Positions 15,913-24,342 of a DNA stretch of 64,000 nucleotides are shown piece by piece. The stretch is from Bacillus sp. A301a_S52. GTDB taxonomy: Bacteria > Bacillota > Bacilli > Bacillales > Salisediminibacteriaceae. Numbering within the stretch: position 1 is the stretch's first letter; the number at the start of each line of letters is the position of its first letter. The stretch covers positions 562,001 to 626,000 of the forward strand of contig JABXYP010000001.1 in NCBI GenBank assembly GCA_024701455.1, read 5' to 3'. The translations under genes and the position numbers were made by a program. The notes beneath the pieces were generated by a model that saw only the letters and a program-made list of their open reading frames with translations, was not told the origin of the DNA and ran no database searches.

Positions 15913-16536
15913 TCAAAGATTTAGCTGAGCAATAAATTCATTTATGGCTTTTTGATTATGTGTACGAAAAGCATCAAGGAACGCAGGATTTGTTAGTTGT
16001 TTTAATAAGTGTTTTTTCTTTTCAGGTGTAAAGTCGGAAGTCAGAATCTGTTGACGTAATTCGCCTGCTTTAATTAAGTAATCACCATATTCACGTCCAT
16101 ACTGGTGTTCCAGCTCATTGGCGATTTTTTTTGTAAGAAACGGACTTGTTCCTGATGTTGATACGGCTAGCTGAAGCGGGCCACGTTTGACAACCTTTGG
16201 AAAGAAAAAATTACTTAATGCTTGGTTGCTAGCAATGTTTACTAAAGGGACATTTTTTACTGCTTCTTCATAAATAATGTCATTTAACTGTGAGTGATTT
16301 GTGGCGGCAATAACGAGGAATGCACCAGCTGTATCACCCGATCTAAAGGAGCGTTCATAAAACGTAAAGTCAGCCCTATGACAGGAGAGAGAAGGCGACA
16401 GTTCTGGACTTATAACGATTATGTCACCTTTTGCTTCTATTAGTCTTCTCACATGCCGTGATGCGACCGTTCCTCCACCAATCACAATACATCGCTTACC
16501 AGCTAGACTAATCATACTTGGAATAGCGTCATTCAT
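15913..16536 (-). CDS. ylnF: Precorrin-2 dehydrogenase (SirC/YlnF)
   Basis: 207 residues. Rossmann NAD-binding start MISLAGKRCIVIGGGTVASRHVRRLI, then FLVIAATNHSQLN and the family motif NIASNQALSNFFFPKVVKRGPLQLAVSTSGTSPFLTKKI. This is the CysG-type dehydrogenase that oxidises precorrin-2 to sirohydrochlorin with NAD+. It lacks a clear C-terminal chelatase and methylase, so chelation is done by the neighbouring enzyme. It is last in the nitrate-assimilation block and overlaps the chelatase gene by 8 bases, so the two are translationally coupled. Confidence 0.92.
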   Translation of the reverse strand: MNDAIPSMISLAGKRCIVIGGGTVASRHVRRLIEAKGDIIVISPELSPSLSCHRADFTFYERSFRSGDTAGAFLVIAATNHSQLNDIIYEEAVKNVPLVNIASNQALSNFFFPKVVKRGPLQLAVSTSGTSPFLTKKIANELEHQYGREYGDYLIKAGELRQQILTSDFTPEKKKHLLKQLTNPAFLDAFRTHNQKAINEFIAQLNL

Positions 16537-17287
16537 ACTGTTTCACCTTAAGTTGTAACCAGTCATTAATAAGTGGATGAGGCAGGTATGTTTTCCCATC
16601 GTATGAATAGTGAATGTCAGCCTCACGGAGTTTTTCAGGAATTTTAGTCGATGTATAGACTCCTTCACTTAAGAATAATGGGACGACTACCAGATGGGAA
16701 TCTGTATTATCACTTAATTTTTTGGCGGATTGTGTGACCGTGTCTGGAAGAATCGTTCCATAGCTGGCATGGGCGAAGCCGAACGTTTCTTTGAGTTGAC
16801 TGCACATGCGCTCTAAGGTAGCTTGCCAAATAGGCTGAAAATCTTGTTGGTTACTACCATGTCCGACAAGGAATAAGCTTTCCTTAGATGCATTTCTAGA
16901 GAGTGAAGAGAGTCTATCTGCAAGCAACTCCATTATATACGGGTGGTCATCCATAGGGTCTCCCCATATGATCGTTGCTTGGGGATTAATCAAATCTAGA
17001 TGGGTGTCCACTTTTGGTTCCTTAATTAAACCGAGAGCATACTTGATTTCTTCAAGATGGGTGCTGCCAGAACAAACGAAGTAAGGGATGACATAAATCT
17101 CTTCAACACCTGCTGCTTCAAGATGTTTAACCCCCTCCGGAATGCTTTTTCCTTCAACGAGTTCGAGGTAGCCTATGTCTATTGGAAGAGAGGTCTCTAC
17201 CTTTCTCACACTTTCTTCAATTAAGCTCACCCATTTGTTATTGCGAGAACCGTGGGCGATCACAAGGATACCTTTTTGTTTAGTCAT
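16529..17287 (-). CDS. ylnE: Sirohydrochlorin ferrochelatase (SirB/CbiX, YlnE-like)
   Basis: 252 residues. Two CbiX halves: residues 1-120 with GILVIAHGSRNNKW (catalytic His12 region) and VIPYFVCSGSTHLEEI (His near 80), and residues 130-252 with LFLVGHGSNQQDF and VVPLFLSEGVYTSTKIP. Two-domain SirB proteins insert Fe2+ into sirohydrochlorin to give siroheme, the prosthetic group of the nitrite reductase encoded upstream. The gene sits 17 bases after cobA and overlaps the precorrin-2 dehydrogenase gene. Confidence 0.92.
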   Translation of the reverse strand: MTKQKGILVIAHGSRNNKWVSLIEESVRKVETSLPIDIGYLELVEGKSIPEGVKHLEAAGVEEIYVIPYFVCSGSTHLEEIKYALGLIKEPKVDTHLDLINPQATIIWGDPMDDHPYIMELLADRLSSLSRNASKESLFLVGHGSNQQDFQPIWQATLERMCSQLKETFGFAHASYGTILPDTVTQSAKKLSDNTDSHLVVVPLFLSEGVYTSTKIPEKLREADIHYSYDGKTYLPHPLINDWLQLKVKQYE

Positions 17288-17304
17288 GTTATATCACCTA
17301 TCAA

Positions 17305-18090
17305 TTATTTGGCTATTGGAAAATGGGTACACGCTTCCTTTTCAAACCAAGCCAGTTTTTCCCTTAACTTTACCACGTCTCCAACGACAATAATAGCGGG
17401 AGAACGAAACTTGCGCTCAGAAACTTTAGCTACAATGTCTTCAAGAGTACCAGTTAAGGTTTCTTGCGATGTTGTTGTCCCCCAGCGAATAAGGGCAACA
17501 GGAGTCTCCTTTGATCGCCCATAACGGATAAGTTTCTCCTGAATAAGGGAGATATTCCCCACACCCATGTAAAAAACGAGTGTATCAACAGATGTAGCAA
17601 GCTTCTCCCATTTGATTTCAGGTCCTCCTTCATCTGTTCGCTTATGTCCTGTAATGAAAGCACAGGAAGAACTGAAATCACGATGGGTTATAGGTATACC
17701 AGCATAGAGAGGAGCTGATATACCGGATGTAATTCCCGGTATAATCTCATAGCGCACACCGTGATTTACACAATACTCAGCTTCTTCTCCCACACGTCCG
17801 AAAATACTCGGATCACCGCCCTTTAATCTGACGACCAACTTCCCTTTAAGTGCATGTTGGACAAGAATATCATTTATTTTTTCCTGTGACATAATGTGCT
17901 GATTAGGTAGTTTGCCGCAATAAATTAACTCTACGAGTGGTTTTGTATCATCGAGAAGTTCTTTATTTACGAGACGATCATAGACGATCACATCTGCTTT
18001 TTTCAGTATGTTAACAGCTTTAACGGTGATTAATTCAGGATCGCCGGGACCCGCTCCGATAAAATAGACAGTACCTTTACAAATTGTCAC
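17305..18090 (-). CDS. cobA: Uroporphyrinogen-III C-methyltransferase (SUMT)
   Basis: 261 residues. Motifs: GTVYFIGAGPGDPELITVKA (SAM-binding loop), VVRLKGGDPSIFGR, PGITSGISAPLYAGIPITHRD and FYMGVGNI, all diagnostic of CobA/SUMT. It methylates uroporphyrinogen III twice to precorrin-2. With the two downstream genes it completes siroheme synthesis, matching NasF of Bacillus subtilis. The start is GTG at 18088-18090, six bases after AAGGAGG. Part of the same minus-strand transcription unit as nasC. Confidence 0.95.
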   Translation of the reverse strand: MTICKGTVYFIGAGPGDPELITVKAVNILKKADVIVYDRLVNKELLDDTKPLVELIYCGKLPNQHIMSQEKINDILVQHALKGKLVVRLKGGDPSIFGRVGEEAEYCVNHGVRYEIIPGITSGISAPLYAGIPITHRDFSSSCAFITGHKRTDEGGPEIKWEKLATSVDTLVFYMGVGNISLIQEKLIRYGRSKETPVALIRWGTTTSQETLTGTLEDIVAKVSERKFRSPAIIVVGDVVKLREKLAWFEKEACTHFPIAK

Positions 18091-18172
18091 AGTATGCCTC
18101 CTTAGAAATAAAGGTCGTTTGAGATGGAAAACAAAGGAGCATATTCTTTATTTGATAGCCCCTTTTTTCTTT

Positions 18173-19216
18173 TTACCACCTTTTGAATGATTTCCATTTC
18201 TGTAATTGTGCTAACCCACTTCCATTCTCTAATTGTGATAGCGTGAGATCAATGCCCTCTTCTAATGAACGGACTTTTCCAAATAAGTAGTAACGAGCGG
18301 CAGTATTGAAAATCACTTGGTTGCGATAATATGTGAGATTATCTGACGTTTCACCAGCAACTATCGCTTCAATAAGTTCTGCTTGTGCCTGAAGGGTCAC
18401 TACTTCCTTGTCGGGGTCTTTACGACATGAAAGGTGATAGTCAGCAGGATCTAAGTCGCGTGATATAACAGTGTCTTTAGTGATTTCATAGATGAAGCTT
18501 TTTCTGTGGATCGGTAAGTCTTCCGATCCTTCAGCACCTTGTACAATAAATGATTTTTGAAAATTCAGTCGCCTTAAGTTATCAACGTTTGTATCAAGCA
18601 CCGTTTTATGAAAGATACCTAACATGACTGAAGGAGCATTAGACAGATTGAGTAATTTTTCGGCCATGTTAATAAAGGATCGTACACCGATTTCTTCTCT
18701 AGTGTGACGAATACTCGCTAACGGTTGACATAATTGCTCGGTATGAGCAAAGCCGATACAATGCTTATCGATTGATTGCCCTATAGAGGCAGCATCGAGG
18801 TCAGGTGTCACACCGAGTTCATCTAAAATACTTTTTAAAGAGGATCCATATTTTGGAGGTAAGGACTCGCTGCCGTGTAAAAATACAGGTATTCCCTCGG
18901 CTGCCATAAGCAACGCAGATGGGATGGTGGCAGCGAATGTTTTTCGTCCGTCATATGGACCGGAGAAATCAATGAGTTCATGGCGTTTTTCTGATGATAC
19001 AGGAATGAGTGAGGCCGCCTGACGAAATTGCGCAACAAATGCTGCTAATTCGTCAGGTGACTCGTTTTTCAATCGCTGGGCAATTAGGAAAGCTGCAACT
19101 TGAATATCCGTTGCCTCTCCGTTAATGATACTTTGTGCTGCTTGAGAGGCTTCATCAAACGTTAAGTCTCGTGCTCTTTTCTTTCCTTTAGCTACTTCCT
19201 TGATCCACTGTTTCAT
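18173..19216 (-). CDS. TrpD2-like glycosyltransferase family 3 protein in the nitrate cluster
   Basis: 347 residues with the anthranilate phosphoribosyltransferase fold: helical N-domain (ARDLTFDEASQAAQSIINGEATDIQVAAFLIAQRLK) and alpha/beta domain. Key TrpD elements are changed. The glycine loop GTGGD is replaced by GPYDGRKTF, and KHGNRSVSS by LHGSESLPPKYGSS. That resembles TrpD2/YbiB proteins, which do not make tryptophan and bind nucleic acid in Escherichia coli. ATG follows GGAGGG and the gene overlaps the nasC 3' end by 29 bases, so it is co-translated with nitrate reductase. Its role in nitrate assimilation is unknown. Confidence 0.8.
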   Translation of the reverse strand: MKQWIKEVAKGKKRARDLTFDEASQAAQSIINGEATDIQVAAFLIAQRLKNESPDELAAFVAQFRQAASLIPVSSEKRHELIDFSGPYDGRKTFAATIPSALLMAAEGIPVFLHGSESLPPKYGSSLKSILDELGVTPDLDAASIGQSIDKHCIGFAHTEQLCQPLASIRHTREEIGVRSFINMAEKLLNLSNAPSVMLGIFHKTVLDTNVDNLRRLNFQKSFIVQGAEGSEDLPIHRKSFIYEITKDTVISRDLDPADYHLSCRKDPDKEVVTLQAQAELIEAIVAGETSDNLTYYRNQVIFNTAARYYLFGKVRSLEEGIDLTLSQLENGSGLAQLQKWKSFKRW

Positions 19217-21374
19217 AAATAAGCCCTCCAGAGTCTTGAGAGTCTATCTCTCCCGTTATTGGTTTCATGCCGGCATAAGTTAATTTAAACGCTGGCATAT
19301 GGCATACAGGGTCCAAAAACGGTGCCACAAGACGGTTGATGGCTTGCGATCCGCCCCAGTGGAAAGGGGCAAATAGTGTGTCTTTGCGAATCTTATCTGT
19401 TAAGCAGGCCCTCATAACCACCGAGCCTTGGGTTGAATAGAGATGGATGAGTTCATCGTGCTGAATATGATAGCGCGCAGCTGTTTCTGGATGCATTTCA
19501 ACTAACGGCTCAGGTGATTTTTTAAACAGATCTGGGCTTCGCCGTGTTTGGACCCCAGTTAAATAGTGTGCCATGACCCGGCCTGTTGTCAATAGAAGCG
19601 GGTATTCTGGAGGAGCCTCACAGCTGTGTAACATGACTAATGGTGAGAATATCGCTTTCCCATCACTGTGGGCAAATTGGGTCTCAAACAATCGCGGTGT
19701 GCCACTATGTTCTCGATAGGGACAAGGCCAAGCGATTGCTTCTTGTGAAAGTCGTTCATACGACATACCGAAGTAATCGGCCTTGCTTCCTCGAGATGCT
19801 AAACGTAATTCATCAAATATCTGATCGGGTGACGTAAAATCAAAGCCTTTTTCTTTATTGAATGCCTTAGCGAGAAGACAAAGGATCTCCCAATCATGTT
19901 TAACATCTTTCGGAGGTGATCGTTCCCCTTTTCTAAGGGTGACTTTGCCTTCAAGATTTGTCATCGTTCCTTCATCCTCAAGGTAAGAAGACGAGGGAAG
20001 GATGAGGTCAGCTAATTGAGCTGTTTCAGAGATAAACATATCCACAACGACTAAAAATTTTAGTTTTTGGAGGGCTTTCTTGGCTAAAATTGCGTTTGGA
20101 TTAGACACGATAGGGTTAGATCCCATAATAAATAGGCCAGTGATATCTCCATCCATCATTTTTTCAATCATTTCATAGGCTGATACCCCCTTTCGAGGGA
20201 GATCCTTTTCATCAATATTCCAAATAGAAGCGATTATTTTCCTATCGATGTCGTTTTCTATTGAACGATAGCCTGGTAATTGGTCCGCTTTTTGGCCATG
20301 CTCTCTTCCACCTTGGCCATTACCTTGACCAGTAATAGAACCGAAGCCGCTGGCATGGCGGCCAATCTTTCCAGTGGCTAGAACGAGGTTAATAAATTGC
20401 TTCACTGTGTCACTTCCATTACTGTGCTGTTCAACCCCACGTGCTGTGAAAATAAATCCTTCCTTAGCGGCCCCATATTGTCTACCTGCTTCTATAATGT
20501 CTTTAGTAGGAACGTCTGTTATGGCTGAAATATCGTCTAATGTGAAAGAATCAAGGTGAGTATCTAAATGTTCAAACCCTGTTGTCCTTGAATTTATAAA
20601 CGCATGATCTATATAGCCTTCTTGTTTAATCGCTTTTAATAATCCAGTGGCTAAGACACTATCTGTGCCTGGTTTTACCTTTAAATGAAGGTCTGCTAAT
20701 TTAGTGGTAGCTGTTTCGCGTGGATCGATAACAATGATATAGGCGCCTTTTTTCTTAGCTTGGCGAAAATAGGGCACGATGGTTGGCTGACAATCTGCAA
20801 TGTTAGTCCCAGCTAGAATAATCACATTGGTGTCAGGTATGTCACTTAAACTGTTAGTCAATCCGCGGTCAAGCCCGAATGCTGCATTTGAAGCAGCAGC
20901 AGCTGCACTCATACAAAAGCGGCCATTATAATCAATATGCTTTGTTTTTAAAGCTACTCGGGCAAATTTTCCGAGCAAATAAGCTTCTTCATTCGTTAAG
21001 GAGCCGCCGCCGTAAACACCGATAGCATCGTTATTGTCTTGTGTTTGGATGTAATGAAATCGCTCTGCAATATATTCAATAGCTAACTCCCAAGAGACAG
21101 GCACGAATTCACCGTCCATCTTTAAAAGTGGGGAGGTGATTCGTTCCTTGTGGTAAACGTGCTGATGAGCGTTAGCACCTTTTATACACATTCGTCCGCC
21201 AGAAGTGGTATCTAGCTTATTCGGTTTTGCCTTAAATTGTTTCGTTGTCAAGAACGCTTCTTCAATTAGTGTCATTGAGCATTGGACACTACAATAAGGA
21301 CACTGTGTTGGTAAAAGCGTTTCATGGCTTTTTTCTAATTGCTTTGAACGAAAGTGTTTTAGGAAATCATCCAT
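19188..21374 (-). CDS. nasC: Assimilatory nitrate reductase catalytic subunit
   Basis: About 728 residues, molybdopterin oxidoreductase of the NasC/NarB type. Near the N-terminus CPYCSVQC plus a later GGRMCIKG give the four Cys of the [4Fe-4S] cluster. GRFCMSAAAAASNAAFGLDRG, the Mo-bis-MGD regions IMGSNPIVSNPNA and LTTGRVMAHYLTGVQTRRS, and a C-terminal molydop-binding domain follow. It reduces nitrate to nitrite in the cytoplasm. ATG at 21372-21374 is preferred over GTG at 21383, which overlaps the AAAAGGTG site. No separate NasB electron-transfer subunit is present, so ferredoxin or flavodoxin may be the donor. Confidence 0.93.
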   Translation of the reverse strand: MDDFLKHFRSKQLEKSHETLLPTQCPYCSVQCSMTLIEEAFLTTKQFKAKPNKLDTTSGGRMCIKGANAHQHVYHKERITSPLLKMDGEFVPVSWELAIEYIAERFHYIQTQDNNDAIGVYGGGSLTNEEAYLLGKFARVALKTKHIDYNGRFCMSAAAAASNAAFGLDRGLTNSLSDIPDTNVIILAGTNIADCQPTIVPYFRQAKKKGAYIIVIDPRETATTKLADLHLKVKPGTDSVLATGLLKAIKQEGYIDHAFINSRTTGFEHLDTHLDSFTLDDISAITDVPTKDIIEAGRQYGAAKEGFIFTARGVEQHSNGSDTVKQFINLVLATGKIGRHASGFGSITGQGNGQGGREHGQKADQLPGYRSIENDIDRKIIASIWNIDEKDLPRKGVSAYEMIEKMMDGDITGLFIMGSNPIVSNPNAILAKKALQKLKFLVVVDMFISETAQLADLILPSSSYLEDEGTMTNLEGKVTLRKGERSPPKDVKHDWEILCLLAKAFNKEKGFDFTSPDQIFDELRLASRGSKADYFGMSYERLSQEAIAWPCPYREHSGTPRLFETQFAHSDGKAIFSPLVMLHSCEAPPEYPLLLTTGRVMAHYLTGVQTRRSPDLFKKSPEPLVEMHPETAARYHIQHDELIHLYSTQGSVVMRACLTDKIRKDTLFAPFHWGGSQAINRLVAPFLDPVCHMPAFKLTYAGMKPITGEIDSQDSGGLIYETVDQGSS

Positions 21375-21505
21375 GGATGTCACACCTTTTAAAGGGAAGT
21401 TACTAGTAGCTAAGGCTACACTGCCTGTTCTAGCGGGTATTTGGAAGAGATAGATCTCCCTATAATTCCTATAAAATAGCTATTCGTCTTGTGATGACGA
21501 TGCTG

Positions 21506-21829
21506 TTACAATTCAATAAAAACCTCACCATCAATAACTTTTACAGGGTAAGAACGAACACACCCGTCATCAGGTTTTTGAACGTCTCCAGTCGTTAAAT
21601 CAATTTTCCAGTCATGCAGCGGACAAAAAACGAATTCACCGCTTATTATTCCCTCTGCCAGCGGACCTTGTTTATGAGGACATTTATTTTCTACCGCTCT
21701 TACCTGCCCGTTTTGTAATCGGAAAACGGCGAGGTCATGATCACCAACAACGATGTTTTTTCCAACTTGAAGGGGTAGTTCCTCAAGGCTACTCAGTTTT
21801 GTAAGCTGAGAATCAATGGTTTGTTTCAT
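21506..21829 (-). CDS. nirD: Nitrite reductase (NAD(P)H) small subunit
   Basis: 107 residues, Rieske-type [2Fe-2S] fold of NirD/NasE. The motif CPHKQGPL and FCPLHDWKIDL supply Cys50, His52, Cys69 and His72, and the C-terminal strand VRSYPVKVIDGEVFIEL is typical. It partners NirB in reduction of nitrite to ammonium. ATG at 21827-21829 lies eight bases after AAGGGAG; GTG at 21838 is the alternative. It starts 18 bases after the nirB stop codon. Confidence 0.94.
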   Translation of the reverse strand: MKQTIDSQLTKLSSLEELPLQVGKNIVVGDHDLAVFRLQNGQVRAVENKCPHKQGPLAEGIISGEFVFCPLHDWKIDLTTGDVQKPDDGCVRSYPVKVIDGEVFIEL

Positions 21830-21847
21830 CGTTTTCACTCCCTTTGA

Positions 21848-24280
21848 TTATTTGCTACTGATAGGTACCGCTTTATTTTCAAAAAGATCACGTTGCTCTT
21901 TGCTATTTTGAATAATCTCATGCCATGGATCTTTTAAGTCGTCTAGAGCGATTTCCATACGTTTAATGAGTTCGCGTCTTTCTTCCTTGTTATCTAAAAT
22001 GACAGACTTAACGTGTTCCAAACCGACTCGGTCAAGCCAGTGGGACGTTCTTTCAAGATAACGGGCTGTTTCACGATAGTACTGCAAGTAAGCAGAAATT
22101 GTGTCGAGTACCTCGGTATCAGTTGAAACTGTGCATAAAATCTCGGCTGCTTTTAGAGTGGCCCCGCCATTACCACCAACGTAAATTTCCCAGGCACCTT
22201 CAACCCCGATAATGCCCACATCTTTAATACTGGATTCCGCACAATTTCGTGGGCAAGCAGAGACTCCCATTTTTACTTTGTGAGGTGTATTAAGTCTTTC
22301 GAACTTTTTCTCGATGGCGATACCAAGACCGATTGAATCTTGCGTACCAAATCGACAGAAATTTTCGCCGACACAGGTTTTAACGGTTCTTACAGCTTTA
22401 CCGTAGGCGTAACCAGACGGCATATCTAAATCCTTCCACACATTAGGCACATCTTCTTTTTTAATGCCTAACATGTCAATCCGTTGTCCACCGGTTATTT
22501 TAAGAAGTGGCACGTCATATTTGTCAGCTACATCTGCAATTTTCCTTAAATCTTTGGCATTCGTCACACCCCCATACATTCTCGGCACGACAGAATACGT
22601 GCCGTTCTTTTGAATATTGGCATGCATGCGTTCATTAACAAACCTAGATTCTCTTTCGTCTTCATAATCTGTCGGGTGGACCATACCGAGATAATAATTA
22701 ACCGCCGGTCGGCATTTCGAACAACCTTCTTCTGTTTTCCACCCGAGCACGTTCATTACCTCTCTTGTATGAGTAAGACCTTTTTCACGAATGTTTGCCA
22801 CTACCTCTTCGTGAGTTAAATCCGTACAGCTACAGACAGTTTCCTTTTCATCAGCTGTCTCAAACTCGTCACCTAGTGTATGGGCAAGTAATTCACCAAC
22901 CAACCCTTTACACGTCCCGCAGGATCTAGAGGCACTCGTACAATCTTTAATTTGAGCAACAGTTGTTAAGTTGTCATTTTTAATGGCTGTAACGATGTCG
23001 CCCTTTGAAACGCCATTACAGCCACATATTGTGTCCGTATCCGCCATTTGTGCTACCGTGCTTTCTCCTCCGGAAGTTTCTTGCGTTTGAAAAATAGAGA
23101 TATTTTTCATATCAGACGTATTGGTCCCTTGATTAATCATTCCTAGTAATTTGGTAGATTCGCTCGTATCACCGAAGAGGACTGCACCGACAATTTTATC
23201 TTGCCGGATAATCACTTTTTTGTAGATACCTTCAAATTCATCTTGAATTCGAATAGCTCGGGCAGCTGGGTCATCTCCGAACTCACCAGCGGAGAATACA
23301 TCCACACCGCTTACTTTCAATTTAGTTGATAGAATAGATCCTTGGTAACCTTGACCGGCGTCCTTTTGACAGATTTTTTTAGCGAGTGTTTTCCCTTGTT
23401 CGTAGAGAGGAGCAACTAAACCATACACCATTTCCCTATGCTCAGCGCACTCCCCGACAGCATAAACGTCTGGTGCGCTCGTTTGCATATAATCATCGAC
23501 TACAACACCGCGATTGGTTTCAATACCTGAAGCTTCTGCCACAGCGATATTAGGTTTAATCCCAACTGCCATGACGACGAGGTCTGCCTTTACAGTGCGG
23601 CCATCTTTAAAGGAGACTTTTTTCACACGTTCTGACCCAAGAATAGCTTCTGTATGATGGTTCATTAAAAAGTTCATGCCTTGACTCTCTAACTCTTTTT
23701 TTAACATAGCAGAGGCCGAAGCATCTAATTGCCTTTCCATTAAGTGATCCATAATGTGTACAACATCCACATCCATTCCTAAATTCAATAGGCCTCGTGC
23801 GGCTTCGAGCCCGAGAAGCCCGCCACCGATGACGACTGCTTTTTTGTATTTTTGGGATGCACTAATCATGGCTTCACAGTCTTTAATATCCCTAAAAGCA
23901 ATCACCCCTTCTTTATCACTTCCTGGAAGAGGAAGCATAAACGGATTTGATCCTGTGGCAATAATGAGATCATCGTAGGAAATATGTCTTTCCTGGTCGG
24001 TGTGTACGGTTTTTGTGAAAGTATTTATCTGCTCAACAGATTCCCCAGTAAAAAGCTGAATATTATGTTTTTCATACCAGTCATAGCTGTTAATGACGAT
24101 GTCATCAATGGAGGTATCCCCTTGTAAGACTGAAGAAAGCATAATACGATTGTAGTTTGGATATGGTTCTTTACCGAAAACCGTTATCTCAAATCGGTCA
24201 GGATCTTCTTTAAGAATTTCTTCAAGACACCTAACCCCAGCCATTCCGTTGCCGACGAGAACTAACTTTCTTTTAGACAT
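21848..24280 (-). CDS. nirB: Nitrite reductase (NAD(P)H) large subunit
   Basis: 810 residues. Domain order: FAD/NADH oxidoreductase (KLVLVGNGMAGVRCLEEI at the start; VVIGGGLLGLEAARGL near 150), two BFD-like [2Fe-2S] segments (CGCNGVSKGDIV ... SCGTCKG near 415-460, and CSCTDLTHEEVV ... CSKCRP near 485-525), ferredoxin-like half domain, then the siroheme/[4Fe-4S] domain with TCVGENFCRFG and SACPRNCAES. It carries out six-electron reduction of nitrite to ammonium. ATG follows AGGAGG. Length agrees with NasD of Bacillus subtilis (about 805). Confidence 0.96.
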   Translation of the reverse strand: MSKRKLVLVGNGMAGVRCLEEILKEDPDRFEITVFGKEPYPNYNRIMLSSVLQGDTSIDDIVINSYDWYEKHNIQLFTGESVEQINTFTKTVHTDQERHISYDDLIIATGSNPFMLPLPGSDKEGVIAFRDIKDCEAMISASQKYKKAVVIGGGLLGLEAARGLLNLGMDVDVVHIMDHLMERQLDASASAMLKKELESQGMNFLMNHHTEAILGSERVKKVSFKDGRTVKADLVVMAVGIKPNIAVAEASGIETNRGVVVDDYMQTSAPDVYAVGECAEHREMVYGLVAPLYEQGKTLAKKICQKDAGQGYQGSILSTKLKVSGVDVFSAGEFGDDPAARAIRIQDEFEGIYKKVIIRQDKIVGAVLFGDTSESTKLLGMINQGTNTSDMKNISIFQTQETSGGESTVAQMADTDTICGCNGVSKGDIVTAIKNDNLTTVAQIKDCTSASRSCGTCKGLVGELLAHTLGDEFETADEKETVCSCTDLTHEEVVANIREKGLTHTREVMNVLGWKTEEGCSKCRPAVNYYLGMVHPTDYEDERESRFVNERMHANIQKNGTYSVVPRMYGGVTNAKDLRKIADVADKYDVPLLKITGGQRIDMLGIKKEDVPNVWKDLDMPSGYAYGKAVRTVKTCVGENFCRFGTQDSIGLGIAIEKKFERLNTPHKVKMGVSACPRNCAESSIKDVGIIGVEGAWEIYVGGNGGATLKAAEILCTVSTDTEVLDTISAYLQYYRETARYLERTSHWLDRVGLEHVKSVILDNKEERRELIKRMEIALDDLKDPWHEIIQNSKEQRDLFENKAVPISSK

Positions 24281-24342
24281 GATATTCCTCCTAAGTTAAA
24301 GTTATCGTTAATGAAAGTGTACGCTTGAGGACGTCTTTTCCG

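Noticed and set aside
18173..19216. Calling this gene trpD (tryptophan biosynthesis)
   Set aside because: Key PRPP-loop residues are replaced and the neighbours are nitrate genes, not trp genes.
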